DNA from: Haemaphysalis longicornis | Lineage: Eukaryota > Arthropoda > Arachnida > Ixodida > Ixodidae | Direction of reading: 5' to 3' | Assembly (NCBI GenBank): GCA_013339765.2 | Contig: CM023449.1 | Location: 205,679,422 to 205,743,421, forward strand | DNA length: 64,000 bases | Part shown: piece by piece, positions 47,403 through 57,710 of the stretch | Numbering within the stretch: position 1 is the first letter of the stretch | Layout: the number at the start of each line of letters is the position of its first letter | The notes under the pieces: model-generated | Database searches by the model: none | Seen by the model: only the letters and a program-made list of their open reading frames with translations | What the model was told of the DNA's origin: nothing | Made by a program: the position numbers and the translations under genes

Positions 47403-48776
47403 TTTTTTGTGGGGACAAGTAGCTTTCTTTTATTTACCATAAATTTGTGCACAGTTGCTGAGCTAAAGCTGCAATAAGCAGCTTGACGAGGCCCAGCAAA
47501 CCGTTACATGGCAATAACGACCAACAACATCAAAGCTCTACGCGGTTTTGTAACAAAACAGAACATGATATACATACATCCAATATACGGAATTTGCAAA
47601 CAACAAAACCGTAAATCTGATTAAGCCGTCTTTCAATTCAATGGCAGGTTACATACATTGGTAGGCAGGATTTGCTTTCGGATGTCAATTATAGAAAATC
47701 AATCCCAAACTGCAAAACATTACAGACAAGGAATAAAAACCAAGCAGCACAAACATTTACAACTTGCAGAGAGCAAAAAACGAAAGCGAAGTCTGCAACT
47801 TTCATGATAATTGCAAATTTGTCTGCAAGGTCACAAAATATTTTCGCAATTCCCGAACATTAAAGTTCGCCGTGTGCTTATAGGTGTTTAGAAAGGAGGG
47901 GAGATTGTGTTGTAGGGATTGTAATTTATAATTGGTTGGGAAATGCGGGATGAACCAAGGATCAGAACTGCGGGTGCTAGCCAAGTTTTCGCTTTGTCGC
48001 AAAGAAGCCAGGTGAGTAATATAGTCTCTGTATTGGGGGGAAGAAAATGTAAAGGAGCGCAAAATTTGATATTCATACATGTAGTCCACTTTCACAATGT
48101 TGTACATGGGAAATAAATTTTCTGTTGGGCACAGATAAGGCACGTTGGCGATTAAAGGGATGATCTTTTTTTGCACCAGTAATACTTTCATGGTGTTTGT
48201 TTTCGTTCTGGTAGCCCGTATTAAACTACAATAATTGATATGCGATGCAAAAAGCGCGTAGTATATGTTCAGTTTCACCCTTCTTGGGAGCAGCGCACGA
48301 CAGCGAGACAGTGCTCCAGTCGTGGTAGAAAGTTTTTTACATATACTGTCTACATGAGCATCCCAACTAAAGTGAGCAGAAGAAATCACACCAAGAATTT
48401 TATGCTGAGACACTAAGTAAATTTTGCTACCTGCATATAAAAGCGAGTGTTGACATTTAATTGGTATATTTCTTGCTCTGAAAACAATTGCTTTTGCTTT
48501 CGCTGTATTAACTTTTATTCTATTTAATTGCGACCATAATTGGAGCTTCTCTAGCAAGTCATTACATTTAGCAATTAAATTACTTTCGTCTTTGTCAAAA
48601 AGTAATATGGTGCTGTCATCCGCATATATAATAAATTTAGCTGTTGTATCTACCTGAACAATATCATTAATATACGCATTAAAGAGCAGTGGTCCCAATG
48701 CGCTCCCCTGAGGCACACCGGTTGTTATCGGTAAAAACGATGATCGGAAGGGACCTATGCATACACACTGATTCCT
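47403..48776 (-). pseudogene. 5'-truncated LINE (Jockey/CR1-type RT) in satellite
   Basis: The minus strand encodes the C-terminal part of a reverse transcriptase: RRTRNQCVCIGPFRSSFLPI leads into TTGVPQGSALGPLLFNAYIND (motif B), KFIIYADDSTILLF (motif C, about 48612-48635), then KVNTAKAKAIVFRARN and a long thumb and C-terminal region with SHINYCSLI, ending NLQLS-stop at about 47802. The frame is open for over 300 codons, so it is relatively recent. Motifs 1-A are missing. Flanking GGTTC (47398-47402 and 48777-48781) is a target duplication inside the satellite monomer. The 3' UTR, about 400 bases, ends in a short A-rich tail. No RNase H is present, unlike the 28-kb LINE. Confidence 0.88.
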
Positions 48777-48891
48777 GGTTCGCCTATTTGGTATTTTATA
48801 CGCTAACTACTTGGTTTAGCGAAATTCTGCTCGATTAATTATCTCCATATACGCTATAATAACGATTAAAGGAGGAACTTCGGCCATATAT

Positions 48892-49337
48892 TGTCACGAG
48901 AAGACGATGAAGAGGGCAACGCAGCGTGGCTCGGTAATCCCAGCCTACGACGGCGAAGGTCTGTCTGTGCGCTCTGCCTGCGGGGGCTCTGCCTTGGCCG
49001 CCATGTAAATAATTTGTAAATAGATCGTTCGACTGTCTCATCGTTCATGTCGCCTGTCCTGCCGCCACGTCACGCCCCCTCGAAGATTGCCACGATGCCG
49101 ATGAGGTGTGCGGCTGCGGCCAGCACGGGGAGCGACCCGCACACTCCACCAAAATGTAACGTGGCGGCAGGACAGGCGACATGAACGATGAGACAGTCGA
49201 ACGATCTATTTACAGATTATTTACATGGCGGCCAAGGCAGAGCCCCCGCAGGCAGAGCGCACAGACAGACCTTCGCCGTCGTAGGCTGGGATTACCGAGC
49301 CACGCTGCATTGCCCTCTTCATCGTCTTCTCGTGACA
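48892..49337. mobile_element. Palindromic LTR-like unit inserted in satellite
   Basis: The left arm 48892-49070 (TGTCACGAG...CCACGT, 179 bp) and the right arm 49155-49337 (inverse, 183 bp) differ at only two positions by eye. ATAT flanks both sides (48888-48891 and 49338-49341). Read on the minus strand, the right arm is TG...TTACA followed directly by TTTTGGTGGAGTGTGCGGG, which looks like an LTR end and a primer-binding region. The 84-base centre is then closed by an inverted arm lacking the last TACA. Known families that fit are a Gypsy-type LTR pair in inverted arrangement, or alternatively a MITE with very long inverted repeats. No coding sequence. Confidence 0.8.
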
Positions 49338-50224
49338 ATATGCACTATTGTGGAAACAAGGGGCGTAACACGGTTCGCCATTTTCGCTAGTTTTCATACG
49401 TTTATAATTTCTTTCTTTTGCAAAATTCACTTTGGCCAAATATCTACATGTGCTAAAATAACAATTAGCGCAGAAACTTTGGAGAAATCTCCAGTATTGT
49501 GGAAATACAAGGGTTTTGGACGGTCTGCTGTTTACGCCATTTTTCATACTTTTCTGATGTGTTGGTTTCGCAAAATTCTGTTAAAGCAATTATCTTCGTG
49601 TGCGCTACTATAACGATTAAAGGTGGAACTTCCGTGGAATCTGCACTATTGCTGAAATACAGGGCGTTACGCGGTTCGCCATTTTCGCTACTTTTTATAC
49701 TTTTGTTAATCCTCGGTTGCACAAAATCCTGTTCGACCAATTACCCCCACGTACACTATTATAATGATTAAAGATGAAACTTTGGCGAAATTTCCATTAT
49801 TGTGGAAATGCAGGGCTTCACACGTTACGCCCTTTTCCGTAATTCTTTTATATTTTTGTTATTGTTTAGTTTCTCAAGATTTTGTGCGACCAGTTATCTA
49901 CATTTTCGCTAGCACAACAATTACAGGGGGAACTTCCACAATATCTGCATTTTTGTAGAAATGCAGGCCGTTTACACGGGTCTGGCTAGGCTAAGAATGC
50001 TATGCATTAAAACAGATGGAATATGCCAGGAAAGGCAGTTTGGAAAGCTCGTATAGTTACGAAGCGAACATTACAAAGCAACGCAACGCAAATAGGCGAT
50101 TCCTGTAGATAGGTGGGCCCACATGTGAAAATGAGGACTTAAGGTGGGTTCCCCGGCTAGTTGTAGTTCTTTCTCCGGTACAGGTGCTCCATTTGTACCA
50201 GAATGCGCTGAAGATTCACTTTAT

Positions 50225-51190
50225 TTTTTTTAACGTACACCGGCCGATGGAAAGACGGGCGATGGATGGTAGGCGTCCTCCTCGGTAACGTCCGGCAGCT
50301 CAAAGCAGGAGTCGCAGCACTCTTCCGCTGCGTTGCTGTGCTTGTAGTAGTGTCTCCATGCGCACCGCACACAGCAAAGCTCCGCCTTGTCGGCTGGGCA
50401 GTGGCACTCCATGTGTCCGATCCAAGTACACTTCAAGCACCACAGTACAAACGTGTTATCGGAGACCGGACAGCTTGTCCACCCGATGTTGAGACGCTTC
50501 CTTTCTTTCATTTGCTCGTCTGCTTCCTTTCTAGGTTTAATATGCGTTGTTTTTCAGGATTTTCTCTTCCATGTCTTCATAAGTTCGATGTCTTCTTTTC
50601 CAGCAACGATGTTATTTTGTCCCGCTATCCTTTCAACAATTTCTTCGTCTTCAATGTTCGCTTCGATGCCGACGATCTTGAATCCCTCCAGTTGCGTCGG
50701 TGGCTTTCTTGTTATGGCTTAAGTTCTCGTCCTTGGTTATGTGTTCTGCAAGTCGTTTCAGCCCTTGTGCTGATGTAGACGACACAATCACTCGTTTCCC
50801 GCTCTGACGGAGTTTCACGTTCCTGTGCCCAAACTGGCAGGGGCGACGTTGCTTTTAATTAGGTTGTCTCTAGCAGCCGGTTTTAAGTTGGCTGCTTTTA
50901 AAATGGGTGCCCCCCGGGGTTGCTCTTCTGTGGTTTTCGCTGTTTTGAAGTGTTGGGCTGTGGGGGGCTCCTCCAATGCCTCGCTATAATGCGCAGTGTG
51001 TTTGACTTTGTATTGCCAGTGCCGGTGTAAGTCTTTTCGCTTTGCCTCGATGTCGACAGTTCTCCTCCACCATGTAGAAACACATCTTTCTTATGTTGAG
51101 AACGTCATCTGATAGTGAATCTGCTAAAGAAAGCATCCTTGTGTTCTTGTTGCACTGGACTCCAAGTTCTACAAATTCCTTCATGACTCT
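50225..51190 (-). pseudogene. Non-LTR retrotransposon ORF1 (zinc-knuckle) fossil
   Basis: Minus-strand frames read from about 51190: an N-terminal helical part (MKEFVELGVQCNKNTRMLSL), a decayed linker, RVIVSSTSAQGLKRLAEHIT, then QLEGFKIVGIEANIEDEEIV, then RLNIGWTSCPVSDNTFVLW and a Cys-rich end with CLKCTWIGHMECHC (C-x2-C-x4-H-x4-C), a CCVRC cluster and a CCDSC cluster. This order (an RRM-like nucleic-acid-binding domain, then CCHC knuckles) is that of ORF1 of non-LTR elements, which coats element RNA. Stops and frameshifts at about 50550 and 50700 show decay. A Gag from an LTR element is the alternative. The plus-strand frames here are shadows. Confidence 0.6.
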
Positions 51191-51673
51191 CCTTTCCCCC
51201 TCCTGATGTCGCTGCCAAAGAGTTCAAACCTCGTCTCTCTCTCCTGAGCTCTCCAAGTATGGTTAGTCCTCTACCGTGTTCTGAACACCGCCCTGGTTTA
51301 GCGGCCCTGGACCGTAGCCCAAGCGCAGTGGGACAGCTCGTATATTTTCGTTGTTGTTTTGTCTTTGGGGTTTGTCTCCCATTTCGTATCCTCTGCATGT
51401 ATTGTGCCTCCGTTGATCTTGCTTGGGGTGTCGAAGCATGATGGAGTAGACTAGTAATCTACGTCTGTTAGCATTGTTTTTTCTTGATATTCTTGTTTTT
51501 CTTTTACCTTGTTTTTCCTTTTGTTTCTTTGCATTTTGCTAAATCTTTCTCGTTTCCTTCATTTAGGTTTATTGCTGTCTTCTGAAGTCACTTTTTTCGT
51601 TTCCCGCCAAATTTGGCGAAATGGTAGTTCTGGTCTAGCCACACTGTTTCTCAAAAATGACTGTGCCCATTAC

Positions 51674-51716
51674 AGTGAACTAGAATACTTGGGTAGTGGA
51701 AAAAGTGGCCGCCTCC
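51674..51716 (+). repeat. Inverted-repeat end, left
   Basis: AGTGAACTAGAATACTT-GGTAGTGGAAAAAG is found inverted at 58386-58424 with a few mismatches. Inside both copies, CpG-rich DNA with a CCCCGCCCGAG motif follows. This could be the terminal repeat of one large element or two insertions of one family in opposite directions. Confidence 0.6.
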
Positions 51717-51924
51717 GAGTGAGGCACTTAGTGTCAACTCCACGCGGTGGCGCTCGCGAGTCGCGAGCCCCGCCCGAGCGCTTTTTCGCCACAGGAAGCG
51801 GCGGGCAGGCGTGCGTCGGTCAGTTTCCGAGGAGTGACAGTTCTTTTTTCGCGTAAAAATATAGAGAATGGTATTATTGTACCAAGGTTTTTATTGGAAA
51901 GGTACTTACGTGGTGTATTTACTG

Positions 51925-52045
51925 TTTGCTCATTTTTTCAACACATTTGGCCAACCGAGCGGACCGCGCACGCCGTGCTTTAGCCATCGAAGCTAGCGTG
52001 CGGGTACTTTTTTCTCCGTCGTTTGATGATTTTCTATCGTGTTGT
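51925..52045 (-). repeat. Direct repeat A, copy 1 (with conserved peptide)
   Basis: The segment around ATTTGGCCAACCGAGC is repeated in the same orientation at 57013-57135. On the minus strand the two copies encode similar peptides, MAKARRARSARLAKCVEK and TKARHTRSARLAKWVGK, so it may be a fragment of a transposon protein. Family not recognised. Confidence 0.5.
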
Positions 52046-52087
52046 GTCAACTCAGGGATCAGCGGCATGCTTTAGGCTGGCCAGCGT

Positions 52088-53935
52088 ACAGTCGGGGACT
52101 TAATTTTGCAGACCACGCGAGCGCGTGGCAAAAGCCACCGATGCGCGCTCTGGAGGCCCGGCGCCTGTTGTCGAGACCGGCGCGGCGCGCATGCGCGTCC
52201 TGTTTCATACGCAGGCACGCCGATTTTCTCGCTTCCTGCAGCGGGGCTGCGTTGGTCACTCAAGCACCGCATAGCGACGCCTTTGTAGCATTCCTTTCTT
52301 CCCGATGGCACATTTGGGGCCTAACGTGACGATTGCGAGGGCTTTGGGGCAAGTGCTCCTCGCGTCCTGATAAACGCTTGCACGTAATGTTTTATTTGTT
52401 TGTTTTGTGCTTTATCGTTTATAGACGATGAGACTAGCGGCTTGCGAACGGCGTCCCCGAATGAAGCGCGTACGAAGCACAGTCTCACGGTACAGCGCTA
52501 CCGGCGACGACATGCCAGCTATATGAATAGGGAACCTTTTTTAGCCATGTTTATTGTGTAATTTGTCCACTGAACATATATTCCAGCTCGCTCTCCGCTG
52601 CCCATAAAGTAGGCGATTTGCAAGTTATATAAAAGAAATTATTTCGGCGTTTTTGCTGCCTACTTCATTACTTAAAAAGGATAGAAATACATACTCACAT
52701 AAATTGTCTGTTCCTCTGCCCGTCGCATTCGTAAAAATGGCACCTCGGGCTCCCATTGAATGCCGTAAAATTATTCGCTACTTTTGAGAAGTTGTTTTTT
52801 AAAGGGACATTTGCCGGCTTACTAATCGGACAAGAGATACTGTTAGCCGAGGAATTCATGCCTACGGGGGTGAATTGCTCCAAGGCCGGAGCCATTCTTC
52901 AAGGTCGGCTGGCGTTGATTGATTATGAGGTTTTAACGCGCCGATGCTACACAGCCGATAAGGCGCGCCGTAGTTGAAAGCTCCGGATTAATTTTGATTA
53001 CCTGGGAATGTGTAACATGCGCCGAAATCCCGAACACACTTGAGCATTTTCGCTTTTCGCCTCCATCAGAAAAGGGCCACCTTCCAGATGCCCAGCGAAG
53101 CGGAAGGACAAGGTCAACAACGAAACAGGAGGACAAGCTGATTGTTTTTCTGTGGTTAAACACCCGTTAATTAGTGACAAAAATATTCGAAAGGCCCTAA
53201 GTAGCGATTAATATTACGGCGAAAAGTAGCGAATAATTTTATGGCGTTCTTCGATGGGAACCGGAGGTGCCGTTTTGAATAATGCCGACGCGCAGAACGA
53301 ACAGACAATTCATATGGGTATGTCCTTCAATCATTTTTAAGTAAGGAAGTAGACATTAAAAATAAAACAGATGATTTCATTTATAAAAATTGCAAATCGC
53401 CTTCTTTATGGGCAGCGGAGAGCAAGCTGGAATATATGTTCAGTGGCCAAATTACACAATAAACAAGGTGAATAAAACTTCGCTATTCATATAGCTGGCA
53501 TTTCGTCGCCGGTAGCGCCGTACCGTGAGGCTGTGCTTCGTACGCGCTTCATTCGGAGACGCCGTTCGCAAGCCGCTAGTCTCATCGTCTATAGACGATA
53601 AAGCAGAAAAACAAACAAATAAAACATTACGTGCAAGTGTTTATCAGGACGCGAGGAGCACTTGCGCCAAAGCTCTCGCAATCGTCACGTTAGGCCCCAA
53701 ATGTGCCATCGGGAAGAAAGAAATGCTACAAAGGCGTCGCTATGCGGTGCTTGAGTGACCAACGCAGCCCCGCTGCAGGAAGCGAAAAAATCGGCGTGCC
53801 TGCGAGTGAAACAGGACGCGCATGCGCGCCGCGCAGGTCTCGACAACAGGCGCCGGGCCTCCAGAGCGCGCATCGGTGGCTTTTGCCACGCGCTCGCGTG
53901 GTCTGCAAAATTAAGTCCCCGACTGTACGTCAATG
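52088..53935. mobile_element. Fold-back element with arms of about 700 bp
   Basis: The left arm (52088 to about 52786) and right arm (about 53223 to 53933) are inverse complements along their length with scattered changes, joined by a spacer of about 430 bases. The tips read CGTACAGTCGGGGAC; if TA is the target duplication (52087-52088 area and 53931-53932 area), the element starts CAGTCGGGG, as in Tc1/mariner elements. The matched frames at 52039-52329 (+) and 53685-53993 (-) are the same sequence in the two arms and not independent genes. The spacer carries a decayed SINE. Confidence 0.85.
52921..53080 (-). mobile_element. Headless SINE copy in fold-back spacer
   Basis: Read on the minus strand it matches the body of the SINE at 63661-63897 (TTTTCTGATGGAGGCGAAAA, a TTCGGCGCA block, CCAGGTAAT..., then GGCGCGCC and a GCGTTAAAAC end) but has no tRNA-like head. 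Diverged, hence old. Confidence 0.75.
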
Positions 53936-54480
53936 TTTCTGCTTTGGTCTTCATTTTTTCGGATTTTTCTATCAAGTGTTGCATACCGAGCAAACAGCGT
54001 CGTGCGTACGCAAACGTTTACGTTGTCTTTTTCCAAATTTCACCCACGCAGAACATGTGACAGATGCCTTAAAACTTTATTTAAATCAACAAAAAGCGTA
54101 TAAATACAGGATTCGCGACCATAATTCTCAGAAAAACACCAAGCTACACGGCATCATTTTACTGCGGAACCATTTTAGAACTGCAAACTTTTTTGCACAC
54201 TGAACACCCATAAAAATATATTAATTACACATTATTTACATTCAATTAGTTACACCCACTTTACAAACAATTACAACAAAGAACCAAGACCATTTAAGCA
54301 AGTGTAGTTCCTGCTTGGCTCCTCTTAAAATTTCGCAAACCAAGATCATGTGCGGCGGCTAGCTGGTTTCGATTTCCTATAAGGAGGATCATGTGCAGCG
54401 ACTCAACAGCGGGGAGACATTGTCATTGTATCATCTGTTTATTGTAGGTGTTCGCTTTCCGAGCTGTAAATAATAACCTG
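53936..54480. other. Part of the inverted-repeat nest; direct repeat B
   Basis: No gene. About 54245-54350 (AACAAAGAACCAAGACCATT through GTGCGGCGGC) resembles about 58140-58243 in the same orientation, so this flank and the right-hand flank of the nest are related. Confidence 0.4.
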
Positions 54481-54483
54481 TCT

Positions 54484-54520
54484 GACCGACCGACCGACCG
54501 ACCGACTGACTGACTGACTG
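54484..54520 (+). repeat. (GACC)n(GACT)n microsatellite
   Basis: GACCGACC runs into GACTGACT immediately beside the 3' end of the minus-strand SINE, so it is likely that SINE's expanded tail. Confidence 0.8.
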
Positions 54521-54522
54521 AA

Positions 54523-54688
54523 TGTACGGTTTATCGCGCCGACGCAACGCAGGCGATGAGGCGCGCCGTAGTGGAGGGCTCGGTATTAATTTTGGCCACC
54601 TGGGGATCTTTAACGTGCGCCTAAATATCGCCCACACGGGCGTTTCTGCTTTTAGCCTCCATCAGAAAAGCGGCCGCCGCGGCCGCCA
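54523..54688 (-). mobile_element. Headless SINE copy with repeat tail
   Basis: Minus-strand copy of the SINE body (CGGCCGCTTTTCTGATGGAG through GGCGCGCCTCATCGCCTGCG to the TAAACCGTACA end). It starts right after the position of the B box in the full copy, so the tRNA-like promoter is missing. The tail is the GACT/GACC tract. Confidence 0.82.
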
Positions 54689-55090
54689 CACGTACCAAAC
54701 GTGCAGAGCGCTAAACTATAAACTATAGGAACACGAAGGGAGAAGCAGGACCTAAACCACATGTGAGAGTCGAAATATATGTGTGAAAGAAAAGCTCGGT
54801 GCGCTTGAAGCAAGAACAGGTACGGAGGAAAACAATCAGTACCACACGAAAGCGTCCACTCGCCGTAGCGTGCGAGCAACGCCGAACGGGTCGCGGTAAT
54901 GCGCGCAAGCGTCGCGCGTGGGAGAAAACACACAAGACACACAAAACAACAGAGAACGCAGGCAAAAATATAACGCAACCCGCAGCGTTCGCTGTGGACT
55001 GTATTCGAGGGGCAGCTGTTCTATTTTAGTGTAAATTCATCGCTGGTGTGGCGAATGCGCGTTGCAATGGCTTTGCGAATGCTATTAGTA
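54689..55090. other. No supported gene
   Basis: CpG-rich in part (54850-54920). Frames on both strands lack motifs. Confidence 0.35.
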
Positions 55091-55094
55091 ATAG

Positions 55095-55128
55095 CAGAGT
55101 CCTTCAATGCTTTACTGGTCACGAAACT
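55095..55128 (+). repeat. 34-bp perfect inverted repeat, left copy
   Basis: CAGAGTCCTTCAATGCTTTA and the next 14 bases recur as the exact inverse complement at 56934-56967. Weaker similarity continues inward (CTTCATAT, then CpG-rich GGCGCCACC). The 1.8 kb between may be one non-autonomous element. Confidence 0.8.
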
Positions 55129-56933
55129 TCGGCGCTAGCTTCATATAGGGACCGCGCACGCCACTGCAGGCGCCACCGCCGCACGAAGGTCATCCAGCCG
55201 CCGCGCGTGCGGCGTATTGGCTAGCTCTTGGCGTGCAAACGCTCGCTGCTTTTGGTGTCTGCGCGCTGATTAAGTGTGTTTTTTTTTTCGTATTAGTTAG
55301 CGATGAATAGTCCAGTTATTGTGTTTGTCACCTTCCTTCAATGGGATTTTATTTGTCGAAGTAAGTTACCGTAGACTTCGGCCGCGAACGGCAACGGCTT
55401 CTGTGTGCTCTGGCACAAGCGCTGCGCCGTCGTGTTTACGGATTTTAAATCTATATTGCTTCTTTTCTTAAAGCAAAGTTGTTTGTAAATACCACACATA
55501 CGGTAGCTGTGTAGTCACGGACTGGTGCGGCCCTATCGATAATACAATAAAAAACTGAAAGAAACCAAGTACGCGTCGTTCAGACTACGCTTAATGAATC
55601 CGTTGATTGCTCTGAAATGCACAGAACGCTAAAAGAGATAGCCCAATAGTATTGTCGTTTCTATGAGTAGGTACACACTTTAAAACATCTAAAAACGCTG
55701 CAGAAACGCGAAGGATCAAAACACGAAGAGATATATGTTGCACCATGTGCTTTCTGCTTCCACGCTTTTCAATCCTTGCAAAAACAGTAAGCGAAAAAAG
55801 AACAATGAAACTGATTTTGTCACACGCAACAAAAAATTTCAATGTTACGAAGGGAGACAAAGAGCGTGGCCCAGCGTACAAAAATTTATTTTTTCGCGCT
55901 GCGATGTGCAGCCCACGGAGGAAACAGAATATTGCCACGTAGCCAAGAACGACGCAAAGTTTTTCTGAACGCAGCGAGCTAGCGATCTCCTGCACTACAA
56001 AAGACTAGAATGAAACACAAACGTCGAAGAAGGAGTCCGTAGTGTCACGTGAACAGATGAACGTCGATAAAGTGAGTTGCGCGGCGTTTTGTATGCATGC
56101 TTTACTCTTGGAACGTTATTAATTTGAGATCCATTCAACTAGGATCGAGAACATTGTCGAAGAAACAAAAAATCAAGTTAGCGACAAGGTGGCACCCTTT
56201 CCATATCAAACAATATTGCCCGACGGGACGTACGACAGAAAGAGCAAACGGGCGCTCCGGTTGAAACGCCAGATAAGAAACCGGAATCGGCCACGCGCGG
56301 TTACAAAACAAAAAAAAAACGAACTCTAAGGGATAATTCGCGGAAATATGAAAAGTAAAAGCACAAGGACGTCCCAAAGCTTTTTTTTACACGCGAGCCT
56401 GAGCGCAAGGTAATACAAGTTTGCAAACAGGTAATGAAGCACCGCTACAACCTGACTGATATGACAAAAATCCGGCTTTAAGTTAGCCTTGTACAATTCT
56501 AGGTCCACGATGCTCTCAAAAGGGTACATTGCTTTTTCCATTCTCACACACAGTGCATTTCCACACACTGTCGCACACTTATAACCGAAGCTGATTATAA
56601 GTGTGCGCCTGCGAAGCGCCCCTCGATTTCTCACACAGCTGCCCGTCGCTCGGTCAACAGAACCAGGAAACATTTTCTGTGTTATCGTTGTACAAGGAAC
56701 GACATCCCGGGACGCAACACAAGTTCGGCATCGTCGTTGCACTACTTAAGTCGCATCACAAGAGCACGATATGCACGTTACATTTTTTTCCCTCACAAAA
56801 CAAACACAACTCGCCGCGGCTCCGTCGTTCGAGCCAGCGCAACGCCGCCCGAGGAGTGACCTCAGTGAGAGGGTGGCGCCACCACGTGGCGGCCAAACGC
56901 AGCATATGAAGCTCTCCCATTGAGTTACGGAGC
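55129..56933. other. Interior between 34-bp inverted repeats
   Basis: Contains frames at 55591-55995 and 56326-56742 (minus). The latter includes VRMEKAMYPFESIVDLELYK and a hydrophobic end and might be a decayed transposon protein, but I cannot assign it. No DDE signature seen. Confidence 0.3.
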
Positions 56934-56967
56934 AGTTTCGTGACCAGTAAAGCATTGAAGGACTCTG
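56934..56967 (-). repeat. 34-bp perfect inverted repeat, right copy
   Basis: Exact inverse complement of 55095-55128. Confidence 0.8.
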
Positions 56968-57012
56968 GTAATAGCAAGGCTCTTATGGAAAAAGTGCAGC
57001 TATGTCGGGCGC

Positions 57013-57135
57013 ATGTACTGTTCATTTTTTCCAACCCATTTGGCCAACCGAGCAGACCGCGTGTGTCGTGCTTTAGTGATCAAGGCTAGCGTGTGGATAC
57101 ATTGTTTCCTAACGTTTCTGTCGTGTGTGTCAGCC
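57013..57135 (-). repeat. Direct repeat A, copy 2
   Basis: Same orientation as 51925-52045; see that entry for the shared peptide. Confidence 0.5.
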
Positions 57136-57194
57136 GAGGAAACACACTGGTGCGTTTTTTCCTTCTTCTTTTTCAAATTTGATGCACGCTACAG

Positions 57195-57710
57195 CACTGC
57201 CCAGGTCGCAGTTCCCAGGCCCGGCCCGAGCCCGACAAAGTTTTTAAATATAAGCACTAGCCCCGGCCCTGCCCGACAGAACTCAATAAAATAAACCAGA
57301 AACCGTCGGACTGTTTTGAAATATCAGCCCGCGTCCGACAGACTAAAAACATGAGTCAGAAAAAATTTGGTATTTTCAACCTGACAACGTAACATAGAGC
57401 GAGTATATTGGACTTCCAATTTAAAAAACCTGGGCCGAGCTAAATATTCACCCGGACACAGAAAAGGAATTTCGGGAATATCGGCGAAATATATTGTTAT
57501 AGAAGCTGCAGTGACTTCACAGTTCCATTTTTTTTATTTCCCCATATTCAATGAGAAAACTTGTTGATATAAACAATCAGGAATTTGCGCGCCCGACTAC
57601 CGGGCTTCAGACATGCGTGCATGCGCCCGGGCCAGCACGGCCCGCAAAAAATTTGTTCAAGGCCGAGCGCCGCCCGGGCCCGAGGGAATGCGTGCCACCT
57701 ACCCCGGGTA
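57195..57710. repeat. Stretch with clustered GGCCCGG/CCCGAG motifs
   Basis: CAGGCCCGGCCCGAGCCCGA at the left and GCCCGGGCCAGCACGGCCCG / GCCGCCCGGGCCCGAGGG at the right bracket AT-richer DNA. The clustering suggests an old GC-motif repeat element; its boundaries are unclear. Confidence 0.35.

Larger units (their letters stand above)
46950..49985 (+). repeat. Tandem satellite array, about 150-bp monomer
   Basis: Monomer landmarks (an ATCTCCRTGTRCGCT-like start, then ATAACGATTAAAGG, GGAAATRCAGGGCGTTACAC, GGTTCGCCATTTTCGC and a CAAAATTC-type end) start at 47019, 47167, 47317, 48841, 49442, 49592, 49742 and 49896. Spacing is 148-154 bases except across two insertions. Removing 47403-48781 and 48892-49341 brings the spacing back to about 150. 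Monomers are diverged by eye, so the array is old; the short frames across it are not genes. Confidence 0.92.

Noticed and set aside
46950..49985. CRISPR array
   Set aside because: Units are about 150 bp head-to-tail without spacers, and the genome is eukaryotic.
52039..54203. Two homologous genes on opposite strands
   Set aside because: They are the same sequence in the two arms of a fold-back element, without protein motifs.
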